Of a stretch of DNA of 64,000 nucleotides, positions 1-11,459 are shown piece by piece. Under the pieces are notes generated by a model. The model worked only from the letters and a program-made list of their open reading frames with translations, was not told the origin of the DNA and did not search any database. The stretch lies in assembly GCA_963682055.1 (NCBI GenBank), contig OY821740.1, forward strand, positions 38,894,795-38,958,794, read 5' to 3'. Numbering within the stretch: position 1 is the first letter of the stretch; each line of letters starts with the position of its first letter. Both the position numbers and the translations under genes were made by a program. The stretch is from Primula veris. Taxonomy: Eukaryota > Streptophyta > Magnoliopsida > Ericales > Primulaceae.

Positions 1-93
1 TTTATTTTCTAGCTTTGATCACTTGGATCTTTACGTTCATGGGTTTGTTAATTATGGGATTTTCTTTTAAAATTACTTTTTCATTCTATTTGT

Positions 94-700
94 TTTCTAA
101 TGATGGTTTTTTGTTTGGTTTAGTTGATGATAGAAAAAGGGAAGTTATAATTATTAAGAGAAATACTATTTGTTTTCTCCACAAATTTTGAGAGTAGTGA
201 TGAAGTTAAATGATTTGGAAATATGTTTTTTTTTCTGTTTCCCAATGATGAGAAGCTTAGTTTAGTTGATGATAGAAGGAGGAGAATTATAGTTATTAAG
301 ACAAATAATTTGTTTTCTTCACAAATTTGAATTTTTTTTTCTCTCAATAGGGAATATAAGAGTAGTGATGAATTTAAATGGTTTGGAAATTTGTTTTTTT
401 GTTTGTTTTCCAATGACGAGAAGCCTAGTTTTTTTATGACATAAGAAGAGAAATTATAGTTATTTTAGCTACAAATCTGTTTTTTTTTTCTCAATAGGGA
501 ATATGAGAGTAGTGATGAAGTTAAATGATTTGGAGATTTTTTTTTGTTGAGAAGATGTTTTTGTGTGTTTTCCAATGATGAGAAAGAAGCCTAGTTTAGT
601 TGATCATAGAAGATCGAAATTGTCATGGTAAGACAAAGAAGTGGTTTTAAAAAAATTGATATTTTTCTCAATAGCGAATAACAGAGTAGTGAAGTTCTTC
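94..700. repeat. Imperfect tandem repeat, about 4 units of 145-170 bp
   Basis: The motif CCAATGATGAGAAGC, followed by TAGTTTAGTTGATGATAGAA, recurs near 97, 241, 409 and 571. Each copy is followed by a GAATATGAGAGTAGTGATGAAG block and T-runs. Units are diverged by small indels. The region lies upstream of the first recognised glyoxalase exon and is probably intron or promoter. The open frames on the minus strand here come from the repeat and resemble no protein I know. Confidence 0.8.
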
Positions 701-1094
701 TTTTGAGAAGAGAAAATGTTTGAAATCTAAAAACTTGCACCAAACTAAGTATTGTCTTTGTCTTCTTTCTTTTGAAAACAAAAATAGACAGTGACAATAA
801 ATAATACTGTCTTCCTTCTTCAAGCTCTGTGACAAGGTTATTAAATGTTCTTGTGATATGATGTATCTGTTTATCTGTGGCTTACAAGCGAATAAGCTGG
901 CTTATCTGTTGTTGATAGAAGGAATTAGGTTCATTCAGCTTGCAATTTTACTTTTAAACAAAAACAACATGAATTTCAAGCCTTGAAACAAACAATCCAA
1001 ATATAATATTAGTATGCCGTACTCGCGACTTCTATGTGTCACTACGAAAAATTTGAAGCCGTTTTCCCTTTTTTTTTGTTTCTATTATATCTAG

Positions 1095-4000
1095 ACGAGG
1101 AAGGGGCTTGGTGTATGGCCAGATGGGCGGCAACTTTGCCTAAGGAAGAACCTATTGTATGGATTTATGCGCTTATTTTCATTTCCATTTAAAACCATTG
1201 ACGGAGTTAGACGATCACTTGGAGTTCCTAAGTTTTGTAGTATTGGCCTCATGTCCTCTTCATTACAAATAGAAATGGTGAGCAAAATTTGGATTTTTGG
1301 TTGCAGATTCGGTGTTTTTTTTTAAATATATATTATAGGATATGATTGTTCAATCTCTGGCCAAATTGATGGATTGAGCGACTCAAAATGATCAACTATG
1401 TCCTTGCACCATAGTACGATGATATAACTAAATTCATCACACAATGATCATATTGCTGATAATTTGTGTTTTTTTGTGGTATCTTATTTATTTATATATT
1501 TATCTATTTATTTTTTATTTTTAGATTCCGTGTCACGGGGATACTTATGCTTATCTTTTACATGACGAGGATACCGGCACAGTTGCGGTTGTCGACCCTT
1601 GTGAAGCTGAACCTGTTATAGAGGCATTATCTAGGAAAAAACGTAATTTGACTTACATATTAAACACTAACCATCATCGTACTGGTGGAAACATGGAGTT
1701 GAAAGAAATGTATGGTGCCAAGGTATGATAGTTTTATTGTGGAACAGTTCATACATAGCATGTGTTCTTTCACCCAGGAGTAGTATTCATTTGAATTCAT
1801 TAAAATGGAAAATACCTCCACATCTCTGATTTTCCATTGCAAACTTGATGTAAACCAAGATATTTGCTGTTTGCTGTTTGCAGTTTGCAGTTTGAACTAC
1901 TTATCAGGAACTTGATTGACACCCTATCTGGAGTGTTTTCTTATTGTTAATTACTATTGTATAGATAACATATCCCCTATTTTGCATATTGCATGAAATT
2001 GAGCCATTCCATTGAAAACAGCATACTTTATGATTAAAATAAAGAGTTTTTGGCTGTAAAAGATATACTTAAAACAGCACAGGATTTCCAAGAGAATTAG
2101 TTGGAGAAGTTACTGCTATGTCCTAATATCAATTTTTGCAACCTTTTCTTGTGCGAGCTGTGAGACGAAACACACATACAACATATGCCAATTACGCGAA
2201 GCCCCATTATATAGTGTAACAAGAAAACTAGCACAGTAGTATATGGAACACTCGTATCAGTTCTAGGTCTTATAATAGATTATGTTTCCCTTGTTATCTG
2301 CTATACCCCTATATATATTGACTATTATACTGATACAGCTTCGTAATGCTTTTTTCCATATCCGTAGAACTTTTTTGTCACCATTTCCTGTATAACTGTA
2401 GGTAATTGGATCAGGAAAAAACAGGGAGAGGATACCCAGTATTGATATAGGATTAAATGATGGTGACAGTTGGATGTTTGCCAATAACCAAGTGCATGTA
2501 ATTGAGACCCCTGGTCATTCCCCAGGTTGTGTTTCTTTCTTATACATTTATTGTTCTCTAATTTTTACTTTAAAAAGCTAGTGTCAAATCATACTGTAAT
2601 GTGAATAGATTATTACCCCTGCAAATAGAAGTTATAAAACTCTTGACTCTAGCGTTATGGAAAATAGATTGGCTTTTGTAAATGGGAAAACTGGTCTTTT
2701 AGTAGCCTTCTACTCAGATTACTTAAAGCATTTCATGTACAATTTTCTTTGAGTTACATGTGTGGCTAAGGTTCAATCCCCAAGAAGATTACAGTTTAGT
2801 TACTTTCCAGTGGTAGACTGGAAAGTGAAAATAAGTTATGTTATATATTAGCAATCACACTCTTGGTGAATTGCAAATTTCTGCTCTAAAAGATAACGTA
2901 CCTTTCTCATTTATCCAGTTTTGTACTCAATGCCAGCTAAATTTTCTTTTGTTTGCAAGCAGGACTTATCAGCTTTTACTTACCCGGATCACGTGCTATT
3001 TTTACTGGAGACAATTTCCTCAGCTTATCATGTAGTGAACTTTTCGATGGAACTCCTGAGCAAGTAATGATTTTAAGTCAACATTGGGGGTGTTTGGGTT
3101 TAGTTGGGTGTTCTGCACAAATATAATAATAATAAAAGACCTCAGAAGTCAGAACTGATTTTCAGTTGTTGGTTTAGGTTGTTTTAGATTTGGCAACTTA
3201 TCTGGGACTTCAATAAATTGCAAACTAGTTATATTTGTGTTGGTTAGGCTAATTGACTTTGTTAAACATTTAAGTAAATTGTACAGATAAAAGGGAAAGA
3301 CTTGAATTCACAGAAACATTAATATATATTTTGAACAATAAAAAAATAGAGGTGGTTCCTATTAAATCCAGGACGGCACATTACATGATGAATCTCATCT
3401 CTGATTCTTTTAATACTCCTTAGAAATTAGTTACAGTTTGTTTGACCTCGTTTAGCCAGTGGACTAGTGGAGTAAATAATTAATATGCCATTACATATGT
3501 TGGAAAACTGAACTGGTTATTCAGAAAAAGAAGCAACTATTAGTACTTATATATTAAATTCACCGGCTAGAGTCTGTTTCATATATACGGGTTTGTTACT
3601 TTTCATTTTCATTGGCCCAATCTTGGTTTAGTTCCATGGCCTGTCGTCGTTTGATTCATCTAAATGTGACCCATGAGAGGCTTATAATCTCCGTAAATAG
3701 TAAAGCCGTGGTCGGCATTCAACTTAGACAACATTGGGGTTGATAAGTAAGTGGTTATGGTAATAATCGGGTGAGCAAATATAGTTTGGATAAGTAATTT
3801 GTATTTTGTAAATTATCTGTTTCTCTGCAGATTGTGATGTACATAGTTTACAGCTTGTTCCTCTAGTACTACCATATTGATTATTTGTATTTTTTTGTTT
3901 GTTTTGTTCCAGATGATTTATTCCCTTAGAAAGATTATGTCTTTGCCAGATGACACACATATCTACTGTGGTCATGAATACACTCTGGTAGGTTAGCGTT

Positions 4001-4617
4001 TGCAATGATCTCGTGGATTTGTCATCTGCTTCTTTCTATACAAATTTCATTATGTAATTTGCACTCATTTAATCAACCTTTGTTCACAGAGTAATTTGAG
4101 ATTTGCTTTATCTATTGAACCGAATAATGAAAATCTTCAGTCATATGCTGCCCATGTAACTCATCTTCGCAACAAAGGATTGCCAACGGTAAAATTTCAA
4201 CCTCTTCTTGCTTTTATCACATTTTTAAGTTAGCCTACGTGACTCGAAATAAAAGTATATAGCTCATCCCTTTGGATAAGTGTAGAAAATAGGAGTAATA
4301 AATTTGCCTCAGCTACAGACTAATAAGTAATAAAAGTATGTTTTATATAGACTAATAAGTAATTTTTATTTTACCAAATCTTGTAATGAAGGTAGACATA
4401 TGATATAAAAAAGAAAAAAAGGTACATATGATAGCTGATGTGAATGTCTTGACCAACTATGACTTTGTAGGTTCCAACTACTTTGAAGAAAGAGAAGTCA
4501 TTTAATCCATTTCTTCGATCTTCGAGTGTTGAAATACGTGTTTCACTTAATATTCCAGCTTCTGCAAGCGACGCTGAAGCGCTAAATGCCATTCGTCAAG
4601 CAAAAGTTATATATTAG
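1095..4617 (+). CDS. Glyoxalase II-like (hydroxyacylglutathione hydrolase family), 5'-partial, altered active site
   Basis: Metallo-beta-lactamase fold protein of the plant mitochondrial GLX2 type, whose usual role is hydrolysis of S-D-lactoylglutathione. Exons: 1095-1277, 1525-1722, 2402-2525, 2963-3063, 3913-3987, 4090-4188 and 4471-4617, all with GT-AG borders and matching phase. The first exon ([17 protein letters not shown]..., then SSLQIEM) matches the mature N-terminus of plant GLX2-5-like proteins. Reading back in frame meets a stop just before its acceptor, so the start codon and transit peptide lie in an earlier exon that I could not identify. Later blocks are intact: TPGHSPG, FTGD and [11 protein letters not shown]. 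The usual THHHYDHTGGN motif is instead TNHHRTGGN: the first metal His is Asn, the Asp is deleted with its neighbour, and the last His is Arg. The binuclear metal site is probably impaired although the frame is open. It could be a neofunctionalised paralogue or an early pseudogene. Confidence 0.88.
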
Positions 4618-5640
4618 ATACTCCTATATTTTTAGTGTTTAGTGTGGGTAAATACGATCCGTTCATTTGTGAAATAAACCAGTGCTCAGCGTATTAGCTT
4701 ACATGTGAAGTTATTGTAAACTTTTTATACTCCTGTTATATCATGTTTCACATATCTCCTTAAATGTAAAATTTTGTAGTACCTGGCTTGAAGTATTCTA
4801 TTCTTTTGATGGACAACCAGCTTTTGAAATGTATTGTTGGATCAAAGTACACTTGGTTATTTTTATTATTTTATTTTCGAAAAGCATTTGCTCTCACCAC
4901 TTCACATCATGCTAAAGATCATTAATTTTTCTTTGCCATGGATGGTACGCTTTGCGCATGTCATAACTACATACAAGTGAAAAATACAACAAAAAATGCG
5001 AATTGATGTGTTAGAAAGTTGAAATACGGCTAAAGCGTTTTCCGCAAGAGAGTTGCTAAAATCGTATCGTTCATATGCTTTTGTGCAAAGCGTTTTGAGC
5101 CTTTTGATTTTGTATTAAAAAAATTCAGCTTCGGATCCAGCTCTTGAAACAGTGGCCAAGATTTAGTTTGCCTTCAATTTTGAGAAACAATTTTTTTTTT
5201 TATGTAAATGTATTTTATTTACCAACTCCATGATGAATTGTCTGGGGCCTGGACAGAAATATGCGCACATCAAAACACACATGTTATAATAGGCCAAAAA
5301 GTATATATATTTTTTGGCTGCATCATTGAAATACGGAATTGGACTAGAGGTAGCGGTGGACTCAAGAATACCATGTTTGGCAATGTGATTTAAGTCCATG
5401 TTATATGTCCGCCCCGAACATCAAATGGTGTTAAAGTTGGCAATACCGTAATTAAAAGACATATGTTGCTAATACCGTAATTAATAATTCCGCTAGCAAA
5501 CGAGACCGAGCTGCCCACGATTTTTTCCGCCCTAATACCTTTGTAATGTGCGTTAGTATTTGTATTGCCACATAATATTTTGTATTTTAAAAGTAGTCTT
5601 GTGTTTTAAACTACTATCGTGGGGACAAAGTAAAGTATTC
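4618..5640. other. Intergenic, 3' flank of the glyoxalase-like gene
   Basis: AT-rich DNA holding the 3'UTR of the upstream gene. Short open frames on both strands near 5160-5400 overlap each other and show no recognisable protein features. I see no gene here. Confidence 0.6.
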
Positions 5641-5650
5641 AGATATTTAA

Positions 5651-6116
5651 GGATAAAATGCAAATAACCCCCTGGAACTATGAATCATTTGCAAATAACC
5701 CCCATAAGCTACCACTTCTTGCAATTAAACCCCATAAACTATCAATTTTTACAATTAAACCCCAATGTCATCTTGTAAATGACATAACTTTATGCTCGAT
5801 AATACATTTTGGTTGATTTTTCATTTATTATAATAATTTATTAGATATTCATGCATATCAAGTAATTTTTCTCAACAAAACAATATTTTTTTAATATAAA
5901 GCCTAATCTGATGGATTTATTACGATATTGTTATCTTAACTCATGTGCATTAACAAACAACACATATCAAATAAATAATTTTATAAAACGAAGAAGTGCA
6001 TAAGAAATTATTTTATTTTGAGGATGAATTTGGGTGGTTAATCGCAAAAGTTTGATAGTTGATGGGGGTTATTTGCAAATGAGTCATAGTTTCAGAAGGT
6101 TATTTGCATTTTAGCC
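5651..6116. mobile_element. Mutator-like MITE with long TIRs and 9-bp target site duplication
   Basis: The element begins GGATAAAATGCAAATAACC and its other end, read in reverse complement, is GGCTAAAATGCAAATAACC. The similarity continues inward for about 80 bp through ...ATTTGCAAATAACCCCCAT. It is flanked on both sides by GATATTTAA (5642-5650 and 6117-6125), a perfect 9-bp duplication typical of MULE insertions. At about 466 bp it has no coding capacity. Confidence 0.9.
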
Positions 6117-6813
6117 GATATTTAACTACGACATTGTTTGAGTCAGTGTTCTAAAAGGCGTGTCAATACACAAATTAAATAGTATTTATAAGACTAAACG
6201 ATTAGACGAGATTAAACATAATTAGACGATGACGATGATTAAACGCTAAAAATACAATTTGTTGGTTTTAGTAGATAAGAAGTAGTTAATGTTATAGTAG
6301 TAGACACTCAAAGTCAACATCTGTGACAAATTTGGTGTAAACGCTTCAGATCTGTCTGTAGCGTAATATTCGGTACTTAGTATTTAGATAATAGATTCAT
6401 AACTTATCGGAGCATTTATTTCACTCTCCCAAATTTACATTTCTCCATTACTAAGGGGAAAAAAAACTTTAACTTTAACCTTTTCTAGTAAGATTTTGTT
6501 CACTAAGAAAGAGCTTTGTTTTGGGAAATATTTTGGAAATACCCATTTCAGATAACACTGTTGTTTTATGAACTGGGTATTTGTCAAAATCTGATCTTTA
6601 TCCTTGTTTTGTGAAATTTCACCATTTCACTAAGAAAGAGCTCTGTTTCAGAAAAGACTAAAATAAACGGGCAATTGTCAAAATCTTGACTTTTATGTCC
6701 CAAATGAGGAGGACTTTTCATATATTTGAAATGTTGACATTCCTGTGAATGGGTTGCACAATAGCTGTTTCTATTCAGAATATAGTAAAATTTTAGCTGT
6801 TTTTATTTTTATC
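6117..6813 (+). promoter_or_regulatory. Upstream region and probable 5'UTR of transporter A
   Basis: The stretch holds a partial duplication: TTCACTAAGAAAGAGCT occurs near 6499 and again near 6629, each followed by related text. Near 6144, CAGTGTTCTAAAAGGCG resembles a hAT terminus, but I found no partner end. An in-frame ATG exists at 6745, but the 23 residues it would add do not resemble transporter N-termini, so I treat this part as leader. Confidence 0.5.
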
Positions 6814-9800
6814 ATGATGATGTCTAAGGAGGAGGAGGAGAAAGAGCAGAAATTAGCAATTAATGTTGATTATGAAGAAGGGGAAAAATCGGCGGAAAAA
6901 GTTCCAGTTTTGGGTTGGTTTATAAGGCTTGGAAATGAGCTTGGGTGGAGTTTTGTGATGGGGGTAATTGTTGTTTATGGTATTAGTCAAGGATTAGGCG
7001 GTGCGATCGGGGGTGTAGCCAGCCAATATTATTATAAAGATGTGCAGAAAGTGCAGCCTTCTCAAGCACAAATTTACTCTGGGATCATTTCTATCCCTTG
7101 GATTGTTAAGCCCATTTGGGGCATTCTCACAGATGTTGTCCCAGTCTTCGGATATCGTCGTAGGCCTTACTTCGTCTTTGCAGGTCCTCCTTTTTTTGCC
7201 ATTTTTTTTTTAATATTGGTTCGTAATTTTTAGTCTTTACAAAATGGATGGACTGTTTTTTTATTGATGTAACAGCTATTACTTTTGTCAGTCTTAGGTT
7301 GCTGTTTTAAAGTTTCTGCGTGTTTTTATGTATTTTTACTTGCATCAAAGGGTATGTTTGTTGGAGAAAAAGCAGTGGGATAGTAATAATTCAGTACAAT
7401 TTGTCCCACTGACTACTTTGTAGTGGCACTTTGTCTAGGGACACTGATAGTGGGATAGTATTATTTGCACTTTAAGGTTCACTTGTGAATATATCCCTGT
7501 GCCTCCTTATCCTCCTTTCCAAACAAACATGTTTTGGGTTCATGTGAATTAGAAAGCCCATTTAAACCGTAGGGATCCTCATATATTTCCATGTTTTTTA
7601 CTATGCACGATTAGTATCCTCGTGTATTTGTCTTCTCATCTTTGATTCCTGTTGATTGGTTTGTTGAAATGGTTGAATTGATGACACTTGCTGTTTCTTC
7701 AAGTGCAGTTTGTATGTGTTGGTTACAAGTTTGAGTTCGATATCTAGGAATTGATTAATTTGGTTGGGATTCTTGTATTTTCACTCACGTCGAAGAAACT
7801 ATGGTACGATTTCCAAAATAAAATAAAATTGAATCTATAGTACCGAAGAGTCTTTAGATGAGTGAAAAGGAGAATATCATTCACTATTGGGAGTTCATAA
7901 CACTAGTACTTGTGACTGATCTATGTAAGTCCAAGATCACTGCTTGCTTAACTCGTGGTGGACTGTGTTCAGTGTTTTTAGAATGATATTTTTTTTGGAA
8001 AGTAAGCGAGTATATTAGCCAAAAGGCTCGATCAATGCCCGAGGGCTACAACAAAAACATTGGAAGAAAGCGCCTCATCTCAAGAACGATGGGCCAAGCT
8101 TCCAAGCATTACGAATATACCTATTTCTAGCGTTATGAATATACCTATTTTTTTAGAATGAAATTGCTGAGTAGACAGTTGGTGTTTTTAGCAATTGAGT
8201 TATTTTGTCTATTTTCCCTTCTTCTCTATGTAAAAGTCCACCATTTTACTTTATAAGGGACGTATACGAATATATTTCAAAATATGGGGAAAAAACTGTC
8301 TCAAAATAAAAAAGCAATTAGGAAAGTAAAGGGGCAAAGGTCATCGTATGTAAAAAGAAAATTTAAAAGCTTTTATTAAGTTCTGAACTTAGAACAAAAA
8401 GATCTCTACTAATATAATAACACAAGTTTTATAGTTAAAGTTATATACTATGACTTGTTTAACTTTATTGTTTTTGTTATAGGCATCGTGGGTGTAATTT
8501 CTATGGTATATATATCATTACAAGGAGATCTTCATATTGCAATTGCGCTATTATTGCTAACGGCAAGCAGTGCTGGTGTGGCAATAGCAGATGTAACTGT
8601 TGATGCTTGTGTGGCTCAAAATAGCGCAACTCATCCCTCTCTAGCTGCTGATTTGCAAGGCTTATGTGCTCTCAGTTCCTCTATTGGTGCTCTTATCGGA
8701 TTCTCCTTTAGTGGTATTCTTGTTCATCATATCAGTCCCCAGGTTTGTTTTCTGTTGCTTGCATTTCACCAATTATGTATTTATTGTATCTTGCTTAAGA
8801 TGTTTATTGTGTTGTGTTTTGATAAACTGTTGACAATAAGCATTATTTTGATGTTTGATCAAAGGGAGTATTGGGTTTGCTAGCAATCCCAGCTGGGCTC
8901 GTTTTACTTGTTGGAATTTTTCTCAAGGAACCCCACACGCCTAACTTCGCTTATAGTCAGGTATCATTTTCTCTCTTTCTTTTTCCTCTGGGAAATCTTT
9001 AGGATTGTTTGTTGCAGCTCCTAAGATAAAAAGTTGGATTCTTGAGGTGGAGGAAAGTTCTCGGGAAAATCTAGCTAAAAACTTCTGGCTTTATCAGGTC
9101 AATAAACCAGAAAAGCTCAGCATTTGTCTGATCAATGTAGTCCAGCTTTTAAGAAGAAAAAACAAGCTGTGCTCAAACAAACAAGACCTCATTACTGTAG
9201 AGAAAATTAGAAATTAGAATTAAAATGCCGTAATATATAGGCAGGAATCTAAGTTTAGTACTACGAACTAGGATACAAGGTTACTAGATACTAAAATCTA
9301 TAATGGACAGGGACTCGTTATTTCTATATCGAGTATGATAACTGTATCAAGTTGAATAGGTTTCATTCTTGTATGTATCAGGTAGGAGGCAAGTTTATGG
9401 ATGCTGGAAAGGCTATGTGGACAACCTTAAAATGCCCCGAAGTGTGGAGACCTTGTTTATATATGTACTTGTCTTTTGCGATTAGTTTAAATATCTATCA
9501 GGGGATGTTTTATTGGGTCACTGATTCTAAGGAAGGCCCTTCCTTTTCCAAGGTATGAATAAGACCCCCTGCAAAGTTGAAAATTCAAAGTTTTTAATCT
9601 TTGTCAATAATAGTTAATATACTGGCTAACTGGCCAGCGTAGCAGATTATATTTCAAGAGGCTCACACTGGGTAAAAGGGGTGTAGTGACTGTAATCATT
9701 ATATTTCAAGAAATGTAAGGAAGTTTAGACGGTTATCATACTTTACCAAAACAACATTTGGAACTTTCGTCACACTGCTATGTTATACGAAATTATTTCG

Positions 9801-10761
9801 ATGCTAGTTCTGGTTTAGCTCCTTCTGGAAAGACTAGACTCTTGTCTGTGAATCTTAATTGTTATAGTTCAGCTTAGAGGTTACATTTTTTCTTGTAACT
9901 TCCCCATGAAAATATTTTAAATTATACCTTAACCCGGGTCTCCAACTATTGAGCTTAACCAAGCATGAACAAACAGTGAATGTTTCTGAACTGAAAACTA
10001 GCAATTCCTTTCTCTAAAGTTAGTTGCTTTTCTTCTCGGTAGAGGCCATAATTTCTAATATGAGAGCACATTTTTATTGTTGCTGCTACATAGTACATAA
10101 GCATGGTAATTATATGTTTTATCAACTCTTTGTTGTTTGTTTTGTGCAGGAGACAATTGGTTATATTTACATGATTGGTTCAGTGGGGTCTATAGTAGGC
10201 GCAATATTATATCAATACAGGTTAAAACACCGATCATTTAGGGAGCTATGCTTTTGGAGCCAGTTATTATTCGGCCTCTCTGGAATGCTGGATTTAGCAC
10301 TCGTACTCCGTATTAACTTGAAAATAGGAATTCCCGATTATTTATTTACTGTTGTCGACGCTTTTGTGGCTCAAATGATTGGGCGTCTAAAGTGGATGCC
10401 TTTTCTTGTTTTGAGTTCAAAGCTTTGTCCACCTGGCATAGAAGGCACACTCTTTGCGTTGCTAATGTCTATCGATAATGCGGGTCTTTTAACCTCTTCA
10501 TGGGGGGGAGGGGTTTTGCTACACATGTTGAGAGTTACTCGTACACGATTTGATAATCTATGGTTGGCGATTTTGATACGAACGGTGTTTAGATTTTCAC
10601 CGCTTTGTCTTTTGTTTCTGATACCTGCAAATACGGATACCACTTCGTCTCTTCTCCCGACTAAATTACTTGGTGGTCAAGAACTAGTGCTTGGCATAGA
10701 AGTTAAAGAATCTGAAAATGTAGAGCTTGCATCTCTTGTTGACAATATTGAAGGCGCCTAA
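6814..10761 (+). CDS. Folate-biopterin transporter family protein A (FBT, BT1 family)
   Basis: Twelve-helix major-facilitator-like membrane carrier of the BT1/FBT family, related to Arabidopsis probable folate-biopterin transporters. Exons: 6814-7183, 8483-8742, 8865-8960, 9382-9552 and 10150-10761; phases match and give about 502 residues, normal for the family. The acidic cytosolic N-terminus ([12 protein letters not shown]) is followed by family blocks [36 protein letters not shown] and YRRRPYF in exon 1. Exon 2 has [18 protein letters not shown], and the last exon has [30 protein letters not shown] and [15 protein letters not shown] chose the first ATG of the ATG triplet at 6814; the longer frame from 6745 is judged 5'UTR. 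An open frame at 9005-9217 lies inside intron 3 and is not used. Substrate is inferred from the family only; plant members are largely uncharacterised. Confidence 0.93.
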
Positions 10762-11459
10762 AAGCTTGTTACACGATATCTTAGGGGGGGGAAACATAAA
10801 TTGTTCGTATTTTTGAAGGACCTCGTCCATGATTCTCGATGTTGTTTCCTTACACAGTTTTAGTTCTACTTAAAAGAGAAGGAGAAAAGTAATGTAGAAG
10901 GAACACTTTTCTTTCTTCTTCTTTGGTGCACTCTTGTTACTGTAGTTCATTCTGGTTGCACATTACGAGAAAGGTTTACATCAAGCATATCAAACAAGTT
11001 CATCTTTCCAATGATTCCATGTAAATTCACAGATTATGGTATTTGGTGGTCAGTAATAGTAACATTTTTGGCTTACATGAATCATCTCTTATATGATAAC
11101 TATCAACAATCTCTTTTAAAAAAAATTATAAATGAGAAAAATGGACACTTCCATACGATAAAAATTGAAAAGCAACTGATGAAAAAACTGATAAAAACAA
11201 GCTTAAAACTCGAAAAAGGAAAAATTAGGGAGTACAGAAATGTGAATCTTGCAACATCTCCAATATTTTACTAATAAACAAGGTTAAACATACAATGTAG
11301 TACTTAGATTTCACTTCAAACTTGGCTACCAGTACAACTGTATCATTCATTTTCACTTTTCAGAGGATAAAGATAACAGCTGCAGGTACACCAAGTAATA
11401 TGAAATCTATGCCAATTAATTAGGAGTTACAGGCTTATATAGCATGATGCTGAAGTAAA
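10762..11459. other. Convergent 3' flank between transporter A and ERH
   Basis: Stops of the two genes face each other about 700 bp apart, so the region should carry both 3'UTRs and polyadenylation signals. A small plus-strand open frame at 11011-11274 is lysine- and isoleucine-rich, without similarity I can recognise. No gene is supported. Confidence 0.6.

Noticed and set aside
6144..6165. hAT-like terminus CAGTGTTCTAAAAGGCG
   Set aside because: No opposing terminus or 8-bp duplication was found nearby, so I do not call an element; it may be a truncated fragment.
9005..9217. 70-codon open frame in transporter A intron 3
   Set aside because: Retaining it would break the conserved path from FAYSQ to [13 protein letters not shown] in the family. 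It is flanked by good GT-AG signals for removal.
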